From an uncultured Clostridia bacterium (GTDB lineage: Bacteria; Bacillota; Clostridia; Oscillospirales; Ruminococcaceae), in the NCBI GenBank assembly GCA_947165805.1, contig CAMVBT010000107.1:1-8085 (forward strand): 8,085 nt of DNA. Reading direction: 5' to 3'. Of the stretch, positions 1-5,155 are shown piece after piece (position 1 is the first letter of the stretch; each line of letters opens with the position of its first letter). A program made the translations under genes and the position numbers. The notes below the pieces were generated by a model that had not been told where the DNA came from, did no database searches, and worked only from the letters and a program-made list of their open reading frames with translations.

Positions 1-846
1 CCCGGAGTTTTCGAGAGCCGTCCCGATGTACACGAACGGGTCTGCGCCGTAGCCCCAGTCTACGCCCCTGTAAGTATGGGCGAACGATGCGATCAGGTCA
101 TCGCTTATCGCTTCGAGCTTCACGTTCGTGAATACCTCGGCTCCCGTGCCAGTCATCTCGCCGAGATATTCGTTCGCGTAGCGGGTGGGGTCGGACTTCC
201 GGAGGTATTCGGCTTCGGCGAGGAATGCCCGTCCGAGCCATTCCGGCGGAACGTCCCGGTAGTCGCTCCGGTGCAGGAGCCTGTCGGAGCGGGGCTTCGA
301 GAACTCGAAATTGATCCCCGCGGCTGCTGATCTCGGCGGGTTGTAGGTGTAGAGACAGACGAAATGCCCGTCGCCGCGCAGGAGCGACTGATTTATCACG
401 TCTATCTCTTCGGGCGTGAACTCGTCGGCCTCCTCGAACCAGATGTACTTGACATAACCTTGTGATACCTTGACGGACTTGAACTTCCTCGGGTCGTCGG
501 CGCCCTTGAAAATGATCTTCTGACCCGTAGGTCTGTAAACAAGCTCCGGAATGCTCACCCGACTGTCCCAGAGGTCGGAGGCGCCGAGCCTGTCTATTGC
601 CCACAGGAGCTGCTCGAAAACGCTCTCGCGCAGGTTCTTCCCGATCTTGCGAATGGCGGCGGCGTTGGCGTTTTTGTCCGCCATGATGCCGCGCACGAGC
701 TCAAGGCTCGCGAAGGACGACTTGCAGCTCCCGCGTCCGCCGCAGAGCGCGTAGTGGGTATGCGCGTTCTCCCCGATATCGCGGTGGACGCTGTAAAACG
801 AGGGCGCTATCAGCTCAAGGAAGTTTATTCTTGTCTGTTCCGTCAT
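1..846 (-). CDS. Phage terminase large subunit, PBSX/Terminase_3 type (C-terminus beyond window)
   Basis: This is the DNA-packaging motor of a tailed phage: an ATPase that drives DNA into the prohead, fused to a nuclease that cuts concatemers. I translated it by hand from the ATG at 846-844; it stays open for 282 codons to the left edge, so the C-terminal nuclease is mostly missing. Visible motifs are a Walker A GGRGSCKS (residues 36-43), a Walker B YIWFEE (134-139), a coupling-type YTYNPP (166-171), and VDWGYGADP (262-270), which looks like the first catalytic Asp of the RNase H-like nuclease (D263). The start INFLELIAPSF and the GGRGS loop are typical of the PBSX family; the usual T before K42 is C here. 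The first 32 bases overlap the end of the small-subunit gene, and a GGTGGTGATC ribosome site lies just upstream. It marks a prophage or prophage remnant. Confidence 0.93.
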   Translation of the reverse strand, partial: MTEQTRINFLELIAPSFYSVHRDIGENAHTHYALCGGRGSCKSSFASLELVRGIMADKNANAAAIRKIGKNLRESVFEQLLWAIDRLGASDLWDSRVSIPELVYRPTGQKIIFKGADDPRKFKSVKVSQGYVKYIWFEEADEFTPEEIDVINQSLLRGDGHFVCLYTYNPPRSAAAGINFEFSKPRSDRLLHRSDYRDVPPEWLGRAFLAEAEYLRKSDPTRYANEYLGEMTGTGAEVFTNVKLEAISDDLIASFAHTYRGVDWGYGADPFVYIGTALENSG

Positions 847-1030
847 AGATCACCACCCTCGGCACGTCGCCCGTGTCGGTATCCCCGATCTCCAGTCCGA
901 GGTACCGTCCCAGCTTGAACGACGCGGCGAGCCGTTCCTTTTCCGAGAGCTCGGTATTCCTCATCACACCCGTGAGGAATTCAAGTATCTCCTGCTTGTC
1001 GGCGACCTTCTTCTGTCTTGCCGCGGGCAT
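815..1030 (-). CDS. Short terminase small-subunit-like protein (71 aa), N-terminal HTH absent
   Basis: Probable small terminase subunit, the DNA-recognition partner of the packaging motor. The 71-aa product contains VADKQEILEFLTGVMR followed by KERLAASFKLGRYLGLE, which resembles the C-terminal half of Firmicute phage small terminases (EVLEFLTxVMR ... R.KAAELLGKRYGL). These proteins are often about 150-180 aa with an N-terminal helix-turn-helix, and that part is missing. I chose the ATG at 1030-1028 because an excellent ribosome site, GGAGGTGAT (1042-1034), sits 7 bases upstream of it. The frame is open to an ATG at 1108, but that stretch is occupied by a promoter-like sequence and a stable hairpin, so it is unlikely to be translated. 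The gene overlaps the large-subunit gene by 32 bases in another frame, as expected for coupled phage genes. The family call rests on the short motif and the position. Confidence 0.72.
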   Translation of the reverse strand: MPAARQKKVADKQEILEFLTGVMRNTELSEKERLAASFKLGRYLGLEIGDTDTGDVPRVVIYDGTDKNKLP

Positions 1031-1033
1031 ATC

Positions 1034-1042
1034 ATCACCTCC
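1034..1042 (-). promoter_or_regulatory. Strong ribosome-binding site of terS
   Basis: The minus strand reads GGAGGTGAT, a nine-base match to the complement of the 16S rRNA 3' end, with 7 bases between GGAGG and the ATG at 1030. It decides the start of the small terminase gene in favour of the 71-aa form. Its first two Gs lie in an AACGG (1046-1042) that could pair with CCGTT (1086-1082) of the upstream hairpin. Confidence 0.85.
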
Positions 1043-1050
1043 CGTTACCG

Positions 1051-1088
1051 TAAAATAAAGAACGGCACGGGCGTACCCATACCGTTCT
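1051..1088 (-). terminator. Terminator-like hairpin with U-rich tail between murD and terS
   Basis: On the minus strand AGAACGG (1088-1082) and CCGTTCT (1065-1059) form a perfect 7-bp stem. It continues inward through U-G, A-U and U-G pairs and three G-C pairs to a UACG tetraloop, giving 13 bp in all. The stem is followed directly by TTTATTTTA (1059-1051). This is the shape of a rho-independent terminator for transcripts coming from murD. There is no T tract on the plus side, so it should work only in the minus direction. It ends only about 8 bases before the terS ribosome site, so it could also act as a leader attenuator or a 5'-end stabilising hairpin. Confidence 0.72.
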
Positions 1089-1096
1089 ACGATATC

Positions 1097-1125
1097 ATTA
1101 TATCTCATTACTTCGGGACATACAA
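1097..1125 (-). promoter_or_regulatory. Sigma-70-like promoter for terS-terL
   Basis: The minus strand has a perfect -10 box TATAAT (1102-1097) with a TTGTAT -35-like box (1125-1120) at the ideal 17-base spacing; only the TTG part of the -35 matches consensus. The predicted start, about 1091-1088, is at the first base of the terminator-like hairpin, so the terS message would begin with that stem. The rest of the gap is AT-rich, so a chance TATAAT cannot be excluded. Confidence 0.5.
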
Positions 1126-1134
1126 TGACATGAT

Positions 1135-1156
1135 GAGTTTACATTTTGAGTTTACA
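1135..1156. repeat. 9-bp direct repeat GAGTTTACA, two copies
   Basis: GAGTTTACA occurs at 1135-1143 and again at 1148-1156 on the plus strand, 13 bases apart and separated by TTTT. The second copy runs into the palindrome TACAGTTAACTGTA (1153-1166). Function is unknown; it is part of the repeat cluster downstream of murD. Confidence 0.7.
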
Positions 1157-1215
1157 GTTAACTGTACACTGTTAACTGTTAACTGATCCTAAACTGTTAA
1201 CTGTTAACTAATCCT
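1153..1215. repeat. Heptamer array (CAGTTAA)n overlapping the murD stop codon
   Basis: On the plus strand, 7-base units line up at 1158-1164 TTAACTG, 1165-1171 TACACTG, 1172-1178 and 1179-1185 TTAACTG, then ATCC, then 1190-1196 TAAACTG, 1197-1203 TTAACTG and 1204-1210 TTAACTA. Read on the minus strand the unit is CAGTTAA. The left end contains a perfect 14-bp palindrome (1153-1166). A 22-base stretch at 1169-1190 recurs at 1194-1215 with one mismatch, a tandem duplication with 25-base period. The murD stop TAA (1199-1197) lies inside a unit, and the last MurD residues V-N-S are encoded by the array. A related array follows the dehydrogenase gene. Confidence 0.88.
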
Positions 1216-2498
1216 CGGAAGTGTTCTCCTCGTTCCTCGAAGTTCTTGTAGAAGCCGTAGCTCGCGGCGGCGGGGGAGAGGACACAGCGCACTTTCGTGA
1301 CTTTCTTCGCGAATGTGACCGCGTCCGCGAGGTCGGCGGCTCTGTAAAGCGTGCGCTTTGAGCCGTCAAGACGCGGCATTATCTTGTGTCCGCTGTCCGG
1401 AAGCAGTATCACGTTCTCAATGTCCGAGGCGTTCAGAAAGTCGATAAGCTCAGTATAGTCGATGCCCCTGTCCATGCCGCCGATGATGACAGTGTCGACT
1501 TTGTCGAAGGCTCTCACAGCCGCTATCGCCGTGCTCGGGCAGGTGCTTATGCTGTCGTTGATATACTCTGCGCCGTTCACCGTGCCGATGTTTTCAAGGC
1601 GGTGGTGCAGCGGGTCGAAGGAATAAATGTCGCGGGCAGCTTCATTCGGGTCACAGCCGCAGAGGCTCGCGGCGTACATGGCTATCCCGATGTTGTAGAG
1701 GTTGTGCCTGCCGATAAGGCGCGTGGGCGTGTCGTAGGTCACTCCGAGTATCTCCGCTCTGCCGCCGTTCACGCAGATATCGGCTCTTTCCGTGAGCGAG
1801 GCTGTCACAACTTTCGCGGCGGTGTCCGCGGGCGCGATGTCCTTGTTTATTATCAGCGTGTCTCCGGGCTTCTGGAAGCGGTAGATGTTCTCCTTAGCTT
1901 TTCTGTACGCGTCAAATCCGGTGTAGTGGTCAAGGTGCTCCTCGAACAGGTTGAGATAGACCGCGATGTCCGGCGAAGCCTGAACGTATTCGAGCTGGTG
2001 GCAGCTCATCTCGCAGACGATGAAAGTGTCGTCCGTAAGATCGTTTATGCAGTCGAGGGGCGGGACTCCGATATTTCCGATAAGCACCGCGTTCTTTCCG
2101 CAGTGTGTGAGGATATGGAATATAAGGCTCGACACAGTCGATTTGCCTTTGGTCCCCGTTATGCCGATGACTGTGTTCGTCCGGAAGCGCAGCAGCAGGT
2201 CGGTCTGACCGGTCACCTTCGCTTTGGTTTCGTCGGAAACGCTGTCGAACAGCGCTATCCCGGGGGCTTTCATGATAATGTCGAAATCCCCGATGCGGTC
2301 GAGATAGTTCTCGCCCGAGATGACAGCGATGCCCTCGGTCTCCGGGCAGGAAACGTCTTTTCTGTCGGCTATTGTGATCTTACAGTTCCCGAGCTCCTTC
2401 AGCAGACGCAGAGTCGATCTGCCCTCGCGTCCGAAGCCGAGTATCAGCACGTTCTTCCCGTCGAAGAAAGCGCGCAGTCTTTCGTAAAGCAGGTTCAT
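1197..2498 (-). CDS. murD: MurD-family ligase, probably the MurD2 type that adds L-Glu to UDP-MurNAc-L-Ala
   Basis: Cytoplasmic Mur ligase of peptidoglycan synthesis, joining glutamate to UDP-MurNAc-L-alanine with ATP. The 433 aa are full length. An N-terminal Rossmann-like UDP-binding domain starts at VLILGFGREG (17-26). The central ATPase has GTKGKS (115-120; canonical MurD usually has N at 117), CEMSCHQLE (162-170) and NLFEEHLDHY (183-192). The C-terminal domain has HHRLE (298-302), NDSIST (314-319), GGMDRGIDY (340-348) and SPAAASYG (408-415). Against E. coli MurD, D-Glu-site residues K319, K348 and L416 appear as I317, R344 and Y414. With a MurL gene directly upstream and overlapping (ATGA, 2498-2495), this favours the L-Glu-specific MurD2 (EC 6.3.2.53). 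No good ribosome site precedes the ATG, so translation is probably coupled to murL. MurD family is certain; the L-Glu specificity is inferred. Confidence 0.95.
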   Translation of the reverse strand: MNLLYERLRAFFDGKNVLILGFGREGRSTLRLLKELGNCKITIADRKDVSCPETEGIAVISGENYLDRIGDFDIIMKAPGIALFDSVSDETKAKVTGQTDLLLRFRTNTVIGITGTKGKSTVSSLIFHILTHCGKNAVLIGNIGVPPLDCINDLTDDTFIVCEMSCHQLEYVQASPDIAVYLNLFEEHLDHYTGFDAYRKAKENIYRFQKPGDTLIINKDIAPADTAAKVVTASLTERADICVNGGRAEILGVTYDTPTRLIGRHNLYNIGIAMYAASLCGCDPNEAARDIYSFDPLHHRLENIGTVNGAEYINDSISTCPSTAIAAVRAFDKVDTVIIGGMDRGIDYTELIDFLNASDIENVILLPDSGHKIMPRLDGSKRTLYRAADLADAVTFAKKVTKVRCVLSPAAASYGFYKNFEERGEHFRGLVNS

Positions 2499-3811
2499 TT
2501 CAGCAGTCCGATGAGCTCCGGCGGCACGAAATTGTCCGTGTCGAAGTGGTCGTCAAGTCCCTCCGGCTCATCGGGTTCCTCCTTGATATAGTTTCGCAGC
2601 AGGAGCGGTATTTTTCCGCCCTCTCTGCGCTTGTAGGCGTTGTACAGCGCGAGCCGTATCTCCGCGCGCGTTCCCACGCACTCGAAGGGTTTGTCGAAGT
2701 CCGCGTAGACCAGCCCGTTGAACAGGCTCTCAAATTCCGCGCTGTCAAGCATATCCGCGCCGAATATCTTTATCAGCTCCGCGTCGTCGAGGAACGCCGC
2801 CAGCATGATGTAAACGTACAGGCACTTCGCGCATTTCCCGCACCACGAGTCCGTCTTTGAGCCGAGATTGCAGCTCCTGAACACGGGCAGGTACTCCGGG
2901 TAGGTGACGAAGCGCTTTGCTATCTGCCATTCGCTCCACGGTCTCAGCAGGCTGAAATACTCCGGCGGCACGGTGAGCCACTTTTCGCAGTATTCCCGGA
3001 AATCCCGCTCGAAGGCTGTGCTCTTGCTGTACTGGTGGTTGACGTTCGTTCCGCTCACGTTGCCCTCATTGGCGCTGCTCTCGTTTGAGAGGGCGATGTA
3101 TTTCTTTCCGGTGATAAGAGCGGCGAGATACGACGAGAACGCGACTATCGCGGAGAACGGCGTGTGTCCGTTGAGCCAGCCCGCGGCGTTGCGTGCGAGC
3201 AGCTCCGGGTGTATCGAGCGTTTCAGCCCGACGATGCGGTCGTCGGAGTAGCCTGCTGTATGCGCGCAGTCAAGCGTAGTCCTGCGCGGGTTTATGATGT
3301 AGCAGAGATTGTCGGCTTTCATGCCTTTCAGCAGCTCGAGAGTCACGATGCTGTCCTTGCCGCCGCCGACGGGTATGAGAGCGCCTTTTCGTTCGCCCCT
3401 GTACGGGTCTGTGAAGCTCCGCACAGCCGTATTCTCCGCTTCTATCGTCATGAAGCCGTCAAAGTCAGTTTCAATGCCGTTGCGGTAGAAGAACTCCCCG
3501 AGGCCGCCCCAGTAAAGCTTTTTCCACCACAATATCCGTTCATCGTCGAGAGCGCCGCACTTCACGATGACACGCGGCGGGCAGGCGCATTTCCAGTAGC
3601 TGACGAGCTCGGTCATTCCGATAGAGAATATGACGTAATCTATCAGCTCTCTGTCCATATCGGCGGGTATTTTTAGCCCGTTCCATTTCCATTCGGGTGC
3701 GAACTCGAACTCTCCGATAGTGAACCTGAACGAGAAGCCCTCGTCCGTCACCGTATAACCGTGGTAGATGAACGTATCGTATTGTGCGCGCAGTTCCGTG
3801 AATTTATCCAA
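2495..3811 (-). CDS. murL: MurL, UDP-MurNAc-L-Ala-L-Glu epimerase
   Basis: Probable glycopeptidyl-glutamate epimerase (EC 5.1.1.23), which converts the terminal L-Glu of UDP-MurNAc-L-Ala-L-Glu to D-Glu using ATP, known from Xanthomonas oryzae as the partner of MurD2. The 438-aa protein has a PP-loop VGGGKDS (148-154) in the context ALIPVGGGKDSIVTLELL, a second conserved-looking stretch ALSNESSANEGN (240-251), and a cysteine cluster C324-GK-C327-AK-C330 with C314 nearby that could hold zinc or be structural. No signal peptide or membrane segment is seen. The start is TTG at 3811-3809, supported by TGAGGAG (3826-3820) 8 bases upstream and by the lack of any other Met before residue 52. It overlaps murD by 4 bases. 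The PP-loop alone would also fit QueC- or TilS-like enzymes, but the length, the N-terminal domain and the murD partner point to MurL. Confidence 0.85.
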   Translation of the reverse strand: MDKFTELRAQYDTFIYHGYTVTDEGFSFRFTIGEFEFAPEWKWNGLKIPADMDRELIDYVIFSIGMTELVSYWKCACPPRVIVKCGALDDERILWWKKLYWGGLGEFFYRNGIETDFDGFMTIEAENTAVRSFTDPYRGERKGALIPVGGGKDSIVTLELLKGMKADNLCYIINPRRTTLDCAHTAGYSDDRIVGLKRSIHPELLARNAAGWLNGHTPFSAIVAFSSYLAALITGKKYIALSNESSANEGNVSGTNVNHQYSKSTAFERDFREYCEKWLTVPPEYFSLLRPWSEWQIAKRFVTYPEYLPVFRSCNLGSKTDSWCGKCAKCLYVYIMLAAFLDDAELIKIFGADMLDSAEFESLFNGLVYADFDKPFECVGTRAEIRLALYNAYKRREGGKIPLLLRNYIKEEPDEPEGLDDHFDTDNFVPPELIGLLK

Positions 3812-3819
3812 AAAAACAA

Positions 3820-3826
3820 CTCCTCA
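3820..3826 (-). promoter_or_regulatory. Ribosome-binding site of murL, overlapping the upstream stop codon
   Basis: The minus strand reads TGAGGAG: the TGA (3826-3824) is the stop codon of the 134-aa gene and GAGGAG (3825-3820) is the ribosome site for murL, followed by 8 bases and a TTG start at 3811. It fixes the unusual TTG start and indicates that the two genes are translated from one message. Confidence 0.75.
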
Positions 3827-4228
3827 CATTTTGCTGTCGAGAAACTGATACATGAATTCGGCGTTCATTCCCTGATTGGGGAAGTCTCTGCCCTGTACCT
3901 TTGCGGGTACGCTCATATTGACAGTGCGGGTACCCTTCTCGGTCAGGAAGCTGAGCTCTATGGAATACATACCGCTCGCCGATCTTTGCAGGTCGCCCAT
4001 TATCAGTGTATCGAAGGTGAAATATTCGCAGTAGCTCGAATACTCGTCGAAATGATACAGTATTATCCGGTCGAGCGTAGTCACTGTGACGTACACGAAC
4101 TCGCTGGAAGCTTTCATGTAATTCTTTGTGTTCTTTTTTATCATACCGAGCACAGGAGAGATACTTTTTTCGTTTGTTATCAGATATGAATTGAGTGTGG
4201 CGTTCATTTCGCCGGCCGATATTTCCAT
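3824..4228 (-). CDS. Unrecognised 134-aa protein upstream of murL, possibly PH-like fold
   Basis: I do not recognise this protein. It is 134 aa, with no signal peptide or transmembrane segment. The first ~40 residues look helical (TLNSYL, SPVLGMIKKNTKNYMKA). Residues ~43-110 alternate hydrophobic and polar residues as beta strands would (FVYVTVTTLDRIILYHF, YFTFDTLIMGDL, YSIELSFL, TRTVNMSV), and the end (MNAEFMYQFLDS) looks like a closing helix. A helix after a run of strands resembles small bacterial PH-like domains, but this is a guess from pattern. The start at 4228 has a modest GGGTGGGAAG upstream; an internal Met8 is possible. It ends 12 bases before murL, with its stop codon inside the murL ribosome site, so it belongs to the murL-murD operon. 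Its role is unknown. Confidence 0.8.
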   Translation of the reverse strand: MEISAGEMNATLNSYLITNEKSISPVLGMIKKNTKNYMKASSEFVYVTVTTLDRIILYHFDEYSSYCEYFTFDTLIMGDLQRSASGMYSIELSFLTEKGTRTVNMSVPAKVQGRDFPNQGMNAEFMYQFLDSKM

Positions 4229-4250
4229 TTTTTACTTCCCACCCTTTAAA

Positions 4251-4276
4251 AATGCAAAATGCAGAATGCAGAATTA
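4251..4276. repeat. Heptamer array (TGCATTC)n upstream of the 134-aa gene
   Basis: On the plus strand 7-base units lie end to end: AATGCAA (4251-4257), AATGCAG (4258-4264), AATGCAG (4265-4271) and a partial AATTA (4272-4276). On the minus strand the unit reads TGCATTC/TGCATTT. It sits about 22 bases upstream of the start of the 134-aa gene, within its likely leader, next to a GC-rich hairpin. It differs in sequence from the CAGTTAA arrays but shares the 7-base period. Confidence 0.8.
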
Positions 4277-4281
4277 TGGCT

Positions 4282-4294
4282 GCGGCTTCGCCGC
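4282..4294. other. Small GC-rich hairpin beside the TGCATTC repeats
   Basis: GCGGC (4282-4286) and GCCGC (4290-4294) form a 5-bp stem around TTC. No T tract follows on either strand, so I do not call it a terminator. Its closeness to the heptamer array suggests that the two form one repeated unit. Confidence 0.5.
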
Positions 4295-4312
4295 TTATCT
4301 GAATTGTGACAA

Positions 4313-4427
4313 AGTGAACAGTGATTTTATCCTTTTGATGAATTGTACAAATGCGGAAGATATTTCCGGGTCTCGTCAGTTTCAGATCCGTCGCCGCGGG
4401 CGACACAACAACTGTTCACTGTTAACT
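4313..4427. repeat. Imperfect 12-bp inverted repeat spanning ~115 bp
   Basis: AGTGAACAGTGA (4313-4324) matches the reverse complement of TCACTGTTAACT (4416-4427) at 11 of 12 positions, enclosing about 90 bases with no gene. The right arm belongs to the CAGTGAA heptamer array. The enclosed part holds a weak hairpin CGGAA/TTCCG near 4355-4370 and the stem at 4390-4404. The pairing may be a by-product of having heptamers in both orientations. Confidence 0.4.
4390..4404. other. Hairpin downstream of the dehydrogenase gene, no U tract
   Basis: GTCGCC (4390-4395) and GGCGAC (4399-4404) form a perfect 6-bp GC-rich stem with a 3-base loop, about 26 bases after the dehydrogenase stop codon. On the minus strand it is followed by GGATCTGAAAC, with no run of T. 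It might slow or protect transcripts, but it is not a classical terminator. Confidence 0.45.
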
Positions 4428-4435
4428 GTTCACTG
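4408..4435. repeat. Heptamer array (CAGTGAA/CAGTTAA)n containing the dehydrogenase stop codon
   Basis: Four 7-base units lie end to end on the plus strand: ACAACTG (4408-4414), TTCACTG (4415-4421), TTAACTG (4422-4428) and TTCACTG (4429-4435). Read on the minus strand they are CAGTGAA, CAGTTAA, CAGTGAA and CAGTTGT. The last Gln codon and the TGA stop of the dehydrogenase gene (4432-4430) fall inside the first unit. The array has the same orientation relative to its gene as the one at the end of murD. Confidence 0.88.
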
Positions 4436-5125
4436 CCCGAATCCACCGTCGACGCCGAGGATCTGCCCGGTGGTGAAGGAGTTCTGCTCGAAGAAGCGTG
4501 CGGCGTGCGCGACTTCCTCAGGTTTTCCGAGGCGCATGAGTGGCGTGGAGTCGATGAGCTCCCGCATCTCGTCGGCGTTCAGATGTCCGTTCATGGGGCT
4601 GTCAATAACGCCCGGAGCGATGCAGTTGACGCGTATGCCCGAGGGTCCGAGCTCTTTTGCGAGGGCTTTCGTGAAGCCGATAAGCCCCGCCTTTGCCGCC
4701 GAGTACGCGACTTCGCAGGAGGCTCCGTGAACTCCCCACACCGAGGAGATGTTTATAACGCAGCCTGAATGTCTGCGTATCATGCCCCGGGTGACCTCAC
4801 GGGTAAGCAGGGCGGGGGAGGTGTAGTTAACAGCCGTCATAGCTGCCCAGTCTTCGTCCGTGGTGTCGCCGAACAGCTTTATCTGCGAGATGCCCGCGTT
4901 GTTTATCAGCAGGGAGCAGTCTCCCGTGTAGGGCGCGAGGGCGCGCAGAGCGTCCGGCTGTGTGAAGTCGCACTTCACCGGCACGGCGCCGTATCTGTCC
5001 CGGAGCTGCGCCGCCGTATCTCCGTCAGCGCGGTATGTGAACACGACGGTGCAGTCCTTCGCAAATTCCCCGACCAGCGCGGAGCCGATAGCCCCGGTGC
5101 CGCCGGTTATTATCGCGGTCTTCAT
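4430..5125 (-). CDS. Short-chain dehydrogenase/reductase, FabG-like
   Basis: Classical SDR oxidoreductase, cytoplasmic and NAD(P)H-dependent; the substrate is not evident. The 231 aa are slightly shorter than FabG (about 245). Motifs in order: cofactor loop TGGTGAIG (7-14), TYR after the second strand (30-32; an Arg here suggests NADPH), LINNAG (73-78), N100, ISSVWG with catalytic S128, YSAAK with Y141 and K145, and PG near 171-172. It ends in GVDGGFGQ, the usual SDR C-terminus. The complete tetrad N-S-Y-K argues for an active enzyme. The start at 5125 has GGAGGA (5141-5136) 10 bases upstream. It begins 30 bases after clpE, so it probably shares that transcript. FabG function itself (3-oxoacyl-ACP reduction) is possible, but there are no fatty acid genes nearby. 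Confidence 0.93.
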   Translation of the reverse strand: MKTAIITGGTGAIGSALVGEFAKDCTVVFTYRADGDTAAQLRDRYGAVPVKCDFTQPDALRALAPYTGDCSLLINNAGISQIKLFGDTTDEDWAAMTAVNYTSPALLTREVTRGMIRRHSGCVINISSVWGVHGASCEVAYSAAKAGLIGFTKALAKELGPSGIRVNCIAPGVIDSPMNGHLNADEMRELIDSTPLMRLGKPEEVAHAARFFEQNSFTTGQILGVDGGFGQ

Positions 5126-5135
5126 AGTATTATAT

Positions 5136-5150
5136 TCCTCCGCGCTGCGG
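5136..5150 (-). promoter_or_regulatory. Ribosome-binding site of the dehydrogenase gene, partly in a small stem
   Basis: The minus strand reads GGAGGA (5141-5136), 10 bases before the ATG at 5125. The first bases overlap a 4-bp stem, CCGC (5150-5147) with GCGG (5143-5140). Ribosomes finishing clpE at 5156 would run into this stem, which could couple translation of the two genes. The stem is short, so the effect may be small. Confidence 0.5.
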
Positions 5151-5155
5151 TGTTA

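Noticed and set aside
1031..1108. Longer terS starting at the ATG at 1108
   Set aside because: The extra 26 codons overlap a TATAAT box and a 13-bp hairpin, and the ATG at 1030 has the far better ribosome site.
1153..1215. CRISPR-like array
   Set aside because: The units are 7 bases long and contiguous, with no spacers, and no cas genes are near.
1386..2591. 401-codon open frame on the plus strand
   Set aside because: It is antisense to murD, which has all Mur ligase motifs; no recognisable protein is encoded.
2495..3811. QueC, TilS or other tRNA/queuosine PP-loop enzyme
   Set aside because: The PP-loop is shared, but the protein is longer, has a distinct N-terminal domain and a C-GK-C-AK-C cluster, and overlaps a murD gene.
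4340..4375. Weak promoter (TTGTAC with TAAAAT at 15-base spacing, minus strand) for the 134-aa gene
   Set aside because: The spacing is short and both boxes are poor, so I cannot support it, although some promoter in this gap is likely.
4390..4404. Rho-independent terminator of the dehydrogenase gene
   Set aside because: The stem is good but no T tract follows on the minus strand.
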